This document shows positions 50,191 to 58,002 of a DNA stretch of 64,000 nt, piece by piece. How positions within the stretch are numbered: the first letter of the stretch is position 1; every line of letters begins with the position of its first letter. Under the pieces are notes generated by a model. It ran no database searches. It was not told the origin of the DNA and was given only the letters and a program-made list of their open reading frames with translations. Source of the stretch: JAIBJN01 sp963775395 (GTDB lineage Bacteria > Actinomycetota > Thermoleophilia > Gaiellales > Gaiellaceae); assembly GCA_963775395.1 (NCBI GenBank), contig CAVZIX010000008.1, positions 124,001 through 188,000 on the forward strand. Reading direction: 5' to 3'. The position numbers and the translations under genes are program-made.

Positions 50191-50505
50191 TCAGCCGAGC
50201 TTCACGGCCGTCCCGCTCGCAGCGACCATCAGCATGGAGCCGCCCACGCTCTCGTAGTCGATGTCGATCGAGACGATCGCGTCGGCGCCGAGCTCTTCGG
50301 CCTTGCCGCCCAGCTCCTCGATCACCTCGCCGACGGCCTGCGCAATCTCCTTCTCGTAGGACTTCGACCGTCCGCCGACGATGTTGCGGAAGCCGGCGGT
50401 GATGTCCTTGCCGAGGTGGGTGCCCATGATCGCCTGCGAGGAGACGACTCCGAGGTAGCGCTCGACCGGACGGCCTTCGACGCCCGGGCCCGTGGTGACG
50501 ATCAT
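50191..50505 (-). CDS. YbjQ/UPF0145 family protein
   Basis: This 104-residue protein starts ATG 50505 after a clear AAAGGAG ribosome site. It carries VVSSQAIMGTHLGKDITAG, YEKEIAQAV and GADAIVSIDIDYES, the DUF74/YbjQ signature. These proteins form pentameric barrels and may bind heavy metals, but the role is not proven. It is divergent from the DUF6325 gene. Confidence 0.88.
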   Translation of the reverse strand: MIVTTGPGVEGRPVERYLGVVSSQAIMGTHLGKDITAGFRNIVGGRSKSYEKEIAQAVGEVIEELGGKAEELGADAIVSIDIDYESVGGSMLMVAASGTAVKLG

Positions 50506-50656
50506 CCGCTGCTCCTTTCGCGAGGATAGAAGTGTCGCTTGTGGGGTGTGCACGGGAGCGGCATATACTGGCGCAGCGGAACGAGAAGGCGGGCCCCCGG
50601 CCGGCGTTCCGTTCGACCACCGCTTCAGCTGGAGCGTCCCAAAAAGGAGAAGTTAA

Positions 50657-51070
50657 ATGGCAGTCGGCCCCGTCGACGTATACATCATTGGCTTTCCGGG
50701 CAACAAGTTTTCCGGGCGTATCGCCCCGGCGATCATGGAGCTCGTCGAGAACGGCACGATCCGAGTGCTCGATCTGCTCTTCGTGATGAAGGATGCAGAC
50801 GGCACCGTGACCACACTCGAGGCTGAGGACCTCGACGAGGAGGGCGCGGGCCTCGTCGCCATCAGCGTCGAGCAGCCTGGTGCGTTGGGGCCCGAGGACG
50901 CCGAGGAGGTCGGCGACGATCTCCCGTCCAACAGCGCGGCGCTCCTGATCGCATTCGAGAACCTCTGGGCCGCGAAGGTGGTCGACGCCCTCCAGGCTGC
51001 GGACGCCGTGTTGATCGACTCGATCCGGATCCCCGCCGACGTCGTGGCGGCCGCGGTCGACGCAAGCTAG
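50657..51070 (+). CDS. DUF6325/DUF1269-like protein
   Basis: This 137-residue acidic protein has GPVDVYIIGFPGNKFSGRIAP-type opening and ELVENGTIRVLDLLFVMKDADG, as in the actinobacterial DUF6325 family, which usually pairs with a small SHOCT protein. An AAAAAGGAGAAG ribosome site precedes ATG 50657. It is 30 bases upstream of the SHOCT gene, which supports an operon. Function unknown. Confidence 0.8.
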   Translation: MAVGPVDVYIIGFPGNKFSGRIAPAIMELVENGTIRVLDLLFVMKDADGTVTTLEAEDLDEEGAGLVAISVEQPGALGPEDAEEVGDDLPSNSAALLIAFENLWAAKVVDALQAADAVLIDSIRIPADVVAAAVDAS

Positions 51071-51100
51071 ACCGTCCATTTCGAGATCGAAAGGAGCGAC

Positions 51101-51361
51101 ATGGGACTTGTTCGTATGGCAGCCCGCACCGCCGTCGTCGCGGGAACCGCCACCGCGGTGTCCGGACGCGTGGCCCGTCGTCAGTCCGCCAGGTATGCGG
51201 AGGAGGACGCGCAGCAGTACCAGCAGCAGGCACAGGCACCGCCACCGGAACCGGAGGACGACTCGGCCGCACAGCTGCAGAACCTGGCTCAGCTTCACTC
51301 CCAGGGTGTGCTCACCGATGAGGAGTTCGCTGCAGCCAAGGCCAAGATCCTCGGAATCTGA
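51101..51361 (+). CDS. SHOCT-domain protein
   Basis: This 86-residue protein has an Ala/Arg-rich N-terminus, a Gln/Pro-rich linker, and a C-terminal SHOCT domain (LQNLAQLHSQGVLTDEEFAAAKAKIL). SHOCT domains are short oligomerisation helices. A GGAG ribosome site precedes ATG 51101. It pairs with the DUF6325 gene just upstream. Confidence 0.86.
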   Translation: MGLVRMAARTAVVAGTATAVSGRVARRQSARYAEEDAQQYQQQAQAPPPEPEDDSAAQLQNLAQLHSQGVLTDEEFAAAKAKILGI

Positions 51362-51377
51362 GCGACCACGCGGGCCG

Positions 51378-52118
51378 GTGAGGCACGCCGAGGCGTACTC
51401 GCGGCTGGCAGGGGTCTACGACGAAATGGTCGTCGACCCCTGCCATGACCGCTGCGCCGCGTTCCTCCACGATCTCTGGAGCGCCGACCCGGAAGGCGTA
51501 CGCTCCGTGCTCGATCTCTGCTGCGGCACCGGCCTCCTCGCGAGCGAGCTGATCGCACGGGGCTACCGGGTCGTCGGCGTCGACGCATCCGAGGCGATGC
51601 TGGCGCGCGCTCGCGAACGCCTCGGCCCTGAAGTGACATTGAGCCGCATGACTCTCCCGGAGCTCGCGGGCGAAGAGGTCTTCGACGCGGCGGTCTGCAC
51701 GTTCGACGGCTTCAACTACCTCACTCCGGACGAGTTGCGACGAACGATGACCGCGGTGGCCCTCCGGCTTCGGCCGGCAGGATGGCTCGTCTTCGACCTC
51801 CACACTGACGGGATGATGAACTTCACCATCTCCAACTCCTTCGTCGCGGGTGAATCGGCCGGGGACGGCTTCGTGATCAGCAGCACAGTGGATCCCGACG
51901 CCCGCACCTGCGACACCACGATCGAGCTCACTCGGCCCCGTGCCGGTGATTCCTTCAGCGAGCAGCACAGGCAGTACTTCCACACGGATGACGATGTCCG
52001 TGCCTCCCTGCAAGCCGCGGGCTTCGCGGTGACCGCGGTAGCCGAGGAGTACACGCACGAGCCGGCGGACGCCTCGACCCTCTGCGCGACGTGGACGGCA
52101 CGGCGTCTACCGATGTGA
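51378..52118 (+). CDS. Class I SAM-dependent methyltransferase
   Basis: This 246-residue methyltransferase has the motif SVLDLCCGTGLLASEL (motif I), VVGVDASEAMLARARE, and DAAVCTFDGFNYL (motif IV). I chose GTG 51378 (HAEAYSRLAGVYDEM), the point where homologous sequence begins; the frame upstream belongs to the SHOCT shadow. It may be in the same operon as the SHOCT gene. The substrate is unknown. Confidence 0.86.
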   Translation: MRHAEAYSRLAGVYDEMVVDPCHDRCAAFLHDLWSADPEGVRSVLDLCCGTGLLASELIARGYRVVGVDASEAMLARARERLGPEVTLSRMTLPELAGEEVFDAAVCTFDGFNYLTPDELRRTMTAVALRLRPAGWLVFDLHTDGMMNFTISNSFVAGESAGDGFVISSTVDPDARTCDTTIELTRPRAGDSFSEQHRQYFHTDDDVRASLQAAGFAVTAVAEEYTHEPADASTLCATWTARRLPM

Positions 52119-52245
52119 TCTTCTGGGCCGACGGGAGGCCGGGAGCGCTCGCGAGATCCCTACGCGAGCTCCTGGCCGGCAGGAGATCCGTCACCTAGCG
52201 ACGTAGTCCTACCGGCCACGAACGAACGGGAAGGTCGAACGGTTC

Positions 52246-52635
52246 CTAGCCGAGCGCCTTCGCCTTGATCTGGTCGTACTCGGCCTGCGAGATGGCGCCG
52301 GAGTCGAGCAGCTGCTTCGCCTTTTCGATCTCGCCCGCGGCTCCGCCGGACACCGTTTTCACGTAGTCGTCGAACTGCGCCTGTTGGGCGTGCGCGCGTT
52401 CGACGTTCCTCTCGTTCATCCCGTCGTGGTTGACGATCAGGTAGATCAGGACGCCAAGGAACGGGGTGAGGATGAGGAACACGATCCAGAGCGCCTTCTT
52501 CCCTCCTCCGATGTCGCGTCGGCGAAAGATGTCGGCGAACATCGTGATCAGAATCCAGAACCAGATCACCCATGCGAAGAACACGAGCAGTGTCCACAGG
52601 ACTGACAGGAACGGGTAGTCGGCTGCAAAGGGCAC
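52246..52635 (-). CDS. PLDc_N/SHOCT membrane protein
   Basis: This 129-residue protein has two membrane helices (about 8-28 and 48-68) with a FADIFRRRDIGGGKKALWIVF connector, then a SHOCT domain (EKAKQLLDSGAISQAEYDQIK). The start is GTG 52635, after a GAGAGGAGG ribosome site. The frame is open upstream through a decayed gene, but that part does not belong to this protein. Such proteins are stress-induced in some actinobacteria, but the role is unproven. Confidence 0.82.
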   Translation of the reverse strand: MPFAADYPFLSVLWTLLVFFAWVIWFWILITMFADIFRRRDIGGGKKALWIVFLILTPFLGVLIYLIVNHDGMNERNVERAHAQQAQFDDYVKTVSGGAAGEIEKAKQLLDSGAISQAEYDQIKAKALG

Positions 52636-52689
52636 TTCGAGGGGCCTCCTCTCGCTGGGAGCGCGATTATCTACCTTCGCGCGCAAGCA

Positions 52690-53178
52690 TTCCAGCGACA
52701 GGTGATGACTGCGGGCGCCGGACCGGCCGGCGCCCCCAGTCGAGTCCGGATCAGCGACGTTCAGATTGCCGCCCGCGAGCGCCTGCTCGAGGGTGCTGAA
52801 TCCCGTCCACCTGGAGGAGTGGAGCAGTGTGTTCCCACTCCAGAGGGCGATGCCGATCGAGTCGTCTCCCGCGTCGGTGGCCATCACGTGCAGGACTACG
52901 TTGCTCGCGATCAGGATCGGCCGCCGCTGGTTCGTGACGTCGCGCAATGTGGCGGTCGCCCGGAAGTCGCCCTTCGCGAGCGAGGCCCCGAGCGAGTCGA
53001 TGTCGCTGCTCGTGATCTCGTACGAGCGGCCGCCGGACGTGAAGAGAACTCGACCTGCCCCGACGGGCCGCTCGACGTCGTGAACTTGAAGGTCAACCCC
53101 CCCGAGCAGCCCTCTTCCTTCACCGGAAGGCGATAGTTGCGCCCTGGCTGGACCGGGTTTAGCGTGGCTTCAAACCCC
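52690..53178 (-). pseudogene. Remnant of a secreted-protein C-terminal domain
   Basis: Two frames together give a recognisable beta-rich C-terminal domain of exported proteins: first LTFKFTTSSGPSGQVE, then (shifted at about 53045) SGGRSYEITSSDIDSL, RATATLRDVTNQ, DAGDDSIGIALWSGNTLL and FSTLEQALAGGNLNV. The usual ending GGGNLVV is near 52745 here, with no stop right after it. There is no good start or signal peptide. It appears to be a decayed gene fragment. Confidence 0.5.
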
Positions 53179-53195
53179 ACGAAGGGAGAGCGGAG

Positions 53196-53948
53196 ATGAG
53201 CACGGTGGAAACCGCAATCGGCCGCTTCGGCTGGCACGACCACAGGTCGTCCGATCCAGCAGCGGCGCAGCAGTTCTACACGGAGCTGCTCGGTTGGGAG
53301 CTCGAGATCTTCCCCATGGGCGAGTTCGAGTACCCGATGATCAAGGCGAACGACCAGACCCACGGCGGCTTCGGGCCCGTCGACGGGGACGAGCCCGCGC
53401 ACTGGCTCGGGAGCATCGTCGTGGAGGATGTCGACGCGGCGGCCTCCAGGGTCGCCTCCGCCGGCGGAACCATTCTCGTCGAGCCGAGCGACATCGAGGG
53501 CGTGGGCCGCTGGTCGGTCGCGACGGATCCTCAGGGCGCGGTCTTCGCGCTCTTCCAGTCGGTGGACGCCCCGCCCTCGTCGGAGGGGGTCTTCGTCTGG
53601 GACGAGCTCGGGACGAGCGACATCGAGGCGGCGAAGCGCTTCTACGCCGAGGTCGCCGGCTGGGAGTCGTCCGATCAGGACATGGGCGAGGGTTTCATCT
53701 ACACGATCTTCCGCTCGAACGGCGTCGACCGCGCCGGTGCCTACCAGAGGCAGCCTGACATGCCGGGTGCCCCGGGCTGGCTCTCGTACGTCGCCGCCGC
53801 CGACGTCGACGCTAGCCTCGAGCAGGCGACGGGCCTGGGCGCGACGACGATCACCGAGCCCATGGACATCCCGACTGTCGGCCGCATGGCGATCATCGCG
53901 GATCCCACGGGCGCAGTCGTCGGGCTCTACAAGCCGGAAGCGTCCTAG
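53196..53948 (+). CDS. VOC-family protein with two glyoxalase-like domains
   Basis: This 250-residue protein has two tandem VOC domains (about 1-120 and 130-250). Both open with a F-x-W-[HD] segment (GRFGWHDHRSSDPAAAQQFY and VFVWDELGTSDIEAAKRFY) and close with AVFALF/AVVGLY. It resembles the CFP30B-like antigen family. Metal residues are only partly kept, so the catalytic role is unclear. A hairpin GGGTTT/AAACCC lies at 53155-53173, before the GGGAG ribosome site. Confidence 0.86.
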   Translation: MSTVETAIGRFGWHDHRSSDPAAAQQFYTELLGWELEIFPMGEFEYPMIKANDQTHGGFGPVDGDEPAHWLGSIVVEDVDAAASRVASAGGTILVEPSDIEGVGRWSVATDPQGAVFALFQSVDAPPSSEGVFVWDELGTSDIEAAKRFYAEVAGWESSDQDMGEGFIYTIFRSNGVDRAGAYQRQPDMPGAPGWLSYVAAADVDASLEQATGLGATTITEPMDIPTVGRMAIIADPTGAVVGLYKPEAS

Positions 53949-53958
53949 CGAGACTCAG

Positions 53959-53983
53959 GGGCGGGGGCGTCACGCCCCCGCCC
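53959..53983 (+). terminator. Terminator-like hairpin after the VOC gene
   Basis: A perfect 11-bp stem, GGGCGGGGGCG-TCA-CGCCCCCGCCC, begins 11 bases after the stop. There is no T-tract, so it may terminate with help or only protect the mRNA 3' end. Confidence 0.6.
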
Positions 53984-54019
53984 TCGCCGCCCGCGTCGGT
54001 ATTCTCCAATCCGACACAC

Positions 54020-54178
54020 ATGGGCGGCCTTTTCGCATACCTGGATCCCGGCTCGGGCTCGATGATCGTCCAGGCGGTCGTGGGCGGCGTCGCGGCCGTC
54101 GCGGTTGCGGGGAAGTTCTACTGGCGGCGGTTCCTGGGCTTCATCGGCATCCGAAGGAAGAACGACTCCTCTAGCTGA
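54020..54178 (+). CDS. Conserved 52-residue membrane protein
   Basis: A short frame starting ATG 54020 (GLFAYLDPGSGSMIVQAVVGG) contains one membrane helix and a basic tail (YWRRFLGFIGIRRKND). The LDPGSGS opening is conserved in small proteins that sit before sulfatase-type envelope genes in related actinobacteria. It is separated by one base from the methyltransferase start, so it belongs to the same operon. Confidence 0.75.
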   Translation: MGGLFAYLDPGSGSMIVQAVVGGVAAVAVAGKFYWRRFLGFIGIRRKNDSSS

Positions 54179-54179
54179 C

Positions 54180-55580
54180 GTGGAGCCCCGGGTCGAGCGC
54201 GGCTCCTTTCGCGACCCGGACAGCCGAGTCTTCTACGCCGGGGACTCCGTCCACCGGGCGCTGTCCGAACGCGGCCTCGCGGACTGGGAGGCGCTCGCCG
54301 CGACCTCGCTCTTCCGCGACAAGGTCGCCGAGGGGAAGCTCGTCGGCACGGAGCAGCTGGCCGAGCCGAACGGGCTCCCGGCGGAGCTCGACGCCGAACG
54401 GGTCGCCGCCGTCCTGCGTCACGACCGCATCTCCGTGGTCTCGTATCCGTACGAGTGGACGTTCGGGATGCTCCGAGACGCGGCCCTGCTCCAGCTCGAG
54501 CTGCTGCTCGCCGCCCTCGACGAGGGGCTGATCCTCAAGGACGCCTCGCCCTACAACGTGCAGTGGCGGGGGACGCAGCCGGTCTTCGTCGACGTCGGAT
54601 CCTTCGAGCGGCTGCGCGAAGGGGAGCCCTGGGCCGGCTATCGGCAGTTCTGCACGCTCGTGCTCTACCCGCTGATGCTCCAGGCCTTCAAGGGCGTGCC
54701 CTTCCAGCCGTGGCTCCGCGGGTCGCTCGAGGGCATCGAGCCGGACGAGATGCGCCGGCTCCTGAGCTTTCGCGACCGGTTCCGGCGCGGCGTCCTCACA
54801 AACGTCGTCTTGCACGCGAAGCTCGAGGCCCGCTACGCCGACCGCGAGGTGAAGCAGGACCTCAAACGGGCCGGGTTCCACGCCGAGCTGATCCGCGCCA
54901 ACGCCCGCAAGCTCCGCAAGCTCGTGCAGCGGCTCGAGTGGACGCCCGGGCGAACGGCCTGGTCGACGTACGGGACGACGAACCCCTACGACGAGGCCGA
55001 CGCTGCCGCGAAGGAAGACTTCGTGCGCGAGGCGGCCGGCCTCCGGCGCCGCAAGCTCGTGTGGGACCTCGGCTGCAACGACGGCCGCTACACCCGCATC
55101 GCCGCCGCGGACGCCGACTATGCCCTGGCCGTGGATGCCGACGCCGCCGTGGTCGAGGCCCTCTACCGCGAGCTGCGCGCGGAGGGCTCCGGCACCATCC
55201 TCCCGCTGGTCGGCAACCTGGCCGACCCCTCCCCCGGCCTCGGCTGGCGAGGCGAGGAACGGCGGCCGCTCGTCGACCGCGGCCGCCCGGAGCTGACGCT
55301 CGCGCTCGCGCTCGTCCACCACGTCGCCCTGACGAGCAACGTCCCCGTGCGCGACTTCCTGGACTGGCTGGCCGGGCTCGGGACCGAGCTGGTCATCGAG
55401 TTCCCCACGCGCGAGGACCCGATGGTGAAGCGCCTGCTTGCGCGCAAAGGGCCGGGCGCAAACCCGGACTACGACACAGAGACATTCGAGCGCGCCCTGA
55501 ACGAGCGCTGGCGCGTCGAGCGCCGGGAGACGCTGCCCTCGGGGACGCGCATTCTCTACCGTGCGATTCCACCCGCCTGA
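54180..55580 (+). CDS. NoeA-like SAM-dependent methyltransferase with kinase-like N-terminal half
   Basis: This 466-residue protein has a C-terminal methyltransferase domain with motif I LVWDLGCNDGRYTRIA (about 290) and ALVHHVAL. The N-terminal half looks like a kinase-fold domain: LILKDASPYNVQW resembles the catalytic loop D-x-x-x-x-N and VFVDVGSFE the metal-binding D-x-G. GTG 54180 is the chosen start, one base after the small membrane protein gene. The NoeA-like label and the kinase comparison are by eye. The natural substrate is unknown, probably an envelope carbohydrate. Confidence 0.75.
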   Translation: MEPRVERGSFRDPDSRVFYAGDSVHRALSERGLADWEALAATSLFRDKVAEGKLVGTEQLAEPNGLPAELDAERVAAVLRHDRISVVSYPYEWTFGMLRDAALLQLELLLAALDEGLILKDASPYNVQWRGTQPVFVDVGSFERLREGEPWAGYRQFCTLVLYPLMLQAFKGVPFQPWLRGSLEGIEPDEMRRLLSFRDRFRRGVLTNVVLHAKLEARYADREVKQDLKRAGFHAELIRANARKLRKLVQRLEWTPGRTAWSTYGTTNPYDEADAAAKEDFVREAAGLRRRKLVWDLGCNDGRYTRIAAADADYALAVDADAAVVEALYRELRAEGSGTILPLVGNLADPSPGLGWRGEERRPLVDRGRPELTLALALVHHVALTSNVPVRDFLDWLAGLGTELVIEFPTREDPMVKRLLARKGPGANPDYDTETFERALNERWRVERRETLPSGTRILYRAIPPA

Positions 55581-57645
55581 TCCGCCCGGGTCGCTCGAGA
55601 CGGCGGGCCTGCACCTCGCGGGCCTGAGCGCCGTCGCGGTCGCACAGCCGGTCTTCGACCTCCTCTCGCGCAACGTCGAGTTCTTCGCGGTCCGCGGCTC
55701 GACCCGCTGGGACATCGTCTTCTTCGCCGTCGGGCTGGTCGTCATCCCGCCCCTGGTACTGCTGACCCTGGAGGCGCTGGCCGGCCTCGTTCACGCCCTC
55801 GCGGCCACCGTGCTCCACTTCGCGTTCGTCGGCGGCCTCGTCGGGCTGATCGTGCTCCAGGTCATCCGCGGAGTCGACGCCTCGTCGCTGCTGCTCATCG
55901 CCGCAGCAGCGGCCGTCGGCGCAGCCGCGGCTCTCCTCTACGCGCGCGCAAAACCCGCGCGGATGCTCCTCACCGTGCTCGGGGCGGCGCCGCTCGTCTT
56001 CCTCGTCCTCTTCCTCTTCGTCTCGCCGACGTCGCGCCTCGTCCTCGAGGACGCGCCGGAGCCCCGCCTCGCGGAGGTGCCGGCGACCGCCCCCGTCGTC
56101 ATGGTCGTCCTGGACGAGCTGCCGACCGTCTCGCTGATGGACGCCGAAGGCGAGATCGATGCAGACCGCTACCCCAACTTCGCCCGTCTCGCACGCGATG
56201 CGACCTGGTATCGCAACGCGACGACCGTGCACGAGTGGACGACCGGCGCAGTCCCGGCCATGCTCACCGGCCTCTGGCCGGAGGAGGACGATCTCCCCCT
56301 CTACCTCGACCACCCGGACAACCTCTTCACGCTGCTCGGCGGCGCCTACGACCTGCACGCGATGGAGTCGCAGGTGCACCTCTGCCCCCAGGAGCTCTGC
56401 GACGAGAACCGTGAGCCGCTCGCCCAGCGCGTGGGGTCGCTCCTCTCCGACCTCTCGGTCGTCTACGGCCACCTGGTGCTTCCGGAGGAGACGAGCCGGC
56501 GCCTGCCCTCCATCTCCACGGCCTGGCGCGGCTTCGGCGGCGAGGGGCCCGTCGTCCGCCTCCAGGAAGGGCCGTCCCAGCCGGGCGGGAGGCCCGCCGC
56601 GTACACCGAGCGCGGCGCCGAGGTGCAGGAGTTCATCGACGGGCTCGAGCGCGAGGAGCGCCCGACTCTGTCCTTCCTCCACGTCCTCCTTCCCCACCAC
56701 CCCTGGGAGTACCTCCCGAACGGGAAGGTCTACGCGGCTAACCTCGGCTTCCAGCCGGGAATGGTGGGCGAGCGGTGGACGGGCGACCCGGAGCTCGCCA
56801 CGCAGGGATGGCAGCGTCACCTGCTCCAGGTCGGCTACACGGACCTCGAGCTCGGGCGGATCGTCGACCGGCTCGAGGAGACTGGGATCTACGACGACGC
56901 GCTCGTCGTCGTCGTTGCCGACCACGGCGTCAGCTTCCGGCCGCACGGCGAGCGGAGGCGCGTCCACACGGGCAACCTCGAGGAGATCGCGTTCGTGCCA
57001 CTGTTCGTCAAGGCGCCCGGCCAGGCTCGCGGCGAGGTCGTCGACGACCACGTCCGCACGATCGACCTCCTGCCCACGATGGCCGACATCCTCGGCGTCG
57101 AGATTCCCTGGCAGACGGACGGCCGGTCGACCCTCGGACCGGCCGGCGACGAGACCGACGTGGTAGTGCACACCTACTCCGGCGAGGTGGTCGTCGGAGA
57201 CGCCGACGAGCTGGTCGAAAAGCGCGACCGCCTGCTCGCGCACCAGATCGCCCTCTTCGGCGAGGGAAACGAGGCTCCCGGCCTCTACGCGGTCGGCCCG
57301 CGGCCGGAGCTCCTGGGCAGGCGCGTCGACGCGCTCAGCGTCGCTTCCGGCGGCGGGCCGACCTTCGAGAGCTACGGGTCGAGCGCCTACGACCCCGACT
57401 CGCCCCTCGCGCCGGTCCGGGTGTCCGGGCGGATCCGCGGCGCGCCCGGGAGCCACGACGTCGCCATCGCCGTGAACGGCACGATCGTCGCCGTAACGCG
57501 GAGCTTCGAGTACTCCGGGGAGACGCTGGTCTCGGCAGTCACGCCCGAGGATGCCTACCGGCCCGGCGAGAACAGCGTCCGTGTCTATCTCGTCGAGGGA
57601 CCCGCCTCCGACGTCCGCCTGGAGGAGCTCGCCCCGAGACCTTGA
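55561..57645 (+). CDS. Membrane sulfatase/phosphotransferase (alkaline phosphatase superfamily)
   Basis: This 694-residue protein has four to five membrane helices (about 15-160), then an extracytoplasmic sulfatase fold. The metal Asp is in VVMVVLDELP, the nucleophile Thr in HEWTTGAVPAMLTG, the second metal pair in VVVVADHGVSF, and H in RRRVHTGNLEE. The layout resembles LtaS/OpgB/EptA-type transferases that modify lipids or polymers in the cell wall. GTG 55561 overlaps the methyltransferase end by 20 bases. Confidence 0.83.
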   Translation: MRFHPPDPPGSLETAGLHLAGLSAVAVAQPVFDLLSRNVEFFAVRGSTRWDIVFFAVGLVVIPPLVLLTLEALAGLVHALAATVLHFAFVGGLVGLIVLQVIRGVDASSLLLIAAAAAVGAAAALLYARAKPARMLLTVLGAAPLVFLVLFLFVSPTSRLVLEDAPEPRLAEVPATAPVVMVVLDELPTVSLMDAEGEIDADRYPNFARLARDATWYRNATTVHEWTTGAVPAMLTGLWPEEDDLPLYLDHPDNLFTLLGGAYDLHAMESQVHLCPQELCDENREPLAQRVGSLLSDLSVVYGHLVLPEETSRRLPSISTAWRGFGGEGPVVRLQEGPSQPGGRPAAYTERGAEVQEFIDGLEREERPTLSFLHVLLPHHPWEYLPNGKVYAANLGFQPGMVGERWTGDPELATQGWQRHLLQVGYTDLELGRIVDRLEETGIYDDALVVVVADHGVSFRPHGERRRVHTGNLEEIAFVPLFVKAPGQARGEVVDDHVRTIDLLPTMADILGVEIPWQTDGRSTLGPAGDETDVVVHTYSGEVVVGDADELVEKRDRLLAHQIALFGEGNEAPGLYAVGPRPELLGRRVDALSVASGGGPTFESYGSSAYDPDSPLAPVRVSGRIRGAPGSHDVAIAVNGTIVAVTRSFEYSGETLVSAVTPEDAYRPGENSVRVYLVEGPASDVRLEELAPRP

Positions 57646-57676
57646 CTTCCATCGCAGGCGTGCTATATCAATAGCA
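57642..57676 (+). promoter_or_regulatory. Sigma-70-type promoter with operator for the XRE gene
   Basis: TTGACT (57642-57647) and TATATC (57664-57669) are 16 bases apart and give a good -35/-10 pair. The inverted repeat TGCTAT-ATCA-ATAGCA (57661-57676) covers the -10 box, 9 bases before the start codon. That is where a self-repressing regulator would bind. Confidence 0.65.
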
Positions 57677-57684
57677 GAGCTGCG

Positions 57685-58002
57685 ATGAGCAAACCCTCCA
57701 AGGAAGAACGCCAGCACACGACCGAGCGGGCGATCGAACGGCTCCGTGAGCGGCTCGCGGGCGCACAGGACGGCTGGCTCTTCGCCCAGATCGCCGACCA
57801 GGTCACCGCGCGGCGGCGGGAGCTCGGGCTCTCGCAGGCCGAGCTCGCGCGCGTGTGCGGGACGACCCAGTCGGCCATCGCCCGTCTCGAGTCCGGCGGG
57901 CGCCCGCCGCGCATCGACACGCTCCTCAAGCTCGCGCACGCGCTCGACTGCGAGCTCCATATCGAGCTCCGCCCGGGCGAGTCCTCCAGGAAGGCGCGAT
58001 GA
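57685..58002 (+). CDS. XRE-family (HigA-like) transcriptional regulator
   Basis: This 105-residue protein has a helix-turn-helix at about 40-92 (RRRELGLSQAELARVCGTTQSAIARLESGGRPPRIDTLLKLAHAL) and a long N-terminal helix. The size and C-terminal extension are like HigA-type antitoxins, yet no toxin gene lies beside it. It probably represses its own promoter through the inverted repeat upstream. Its stop overlaps the DUF2339 start (ATGA). Confidence 0.88.
   Translation: MSKPSKEERQHTTERAIERLRERLAGAQDGWLFAQIADQVTARRRELGLSQAELARVCGTTQSAIARLESGGRPPRIDTLLKLAHALDCELHIELRPGESSRKAR

Noticed and set aside
55393..57960. An 855-codon minus-strand open frame
   Set aside because: Antisense to the sulfatase gene; no domain, very high Arg/Glu content.
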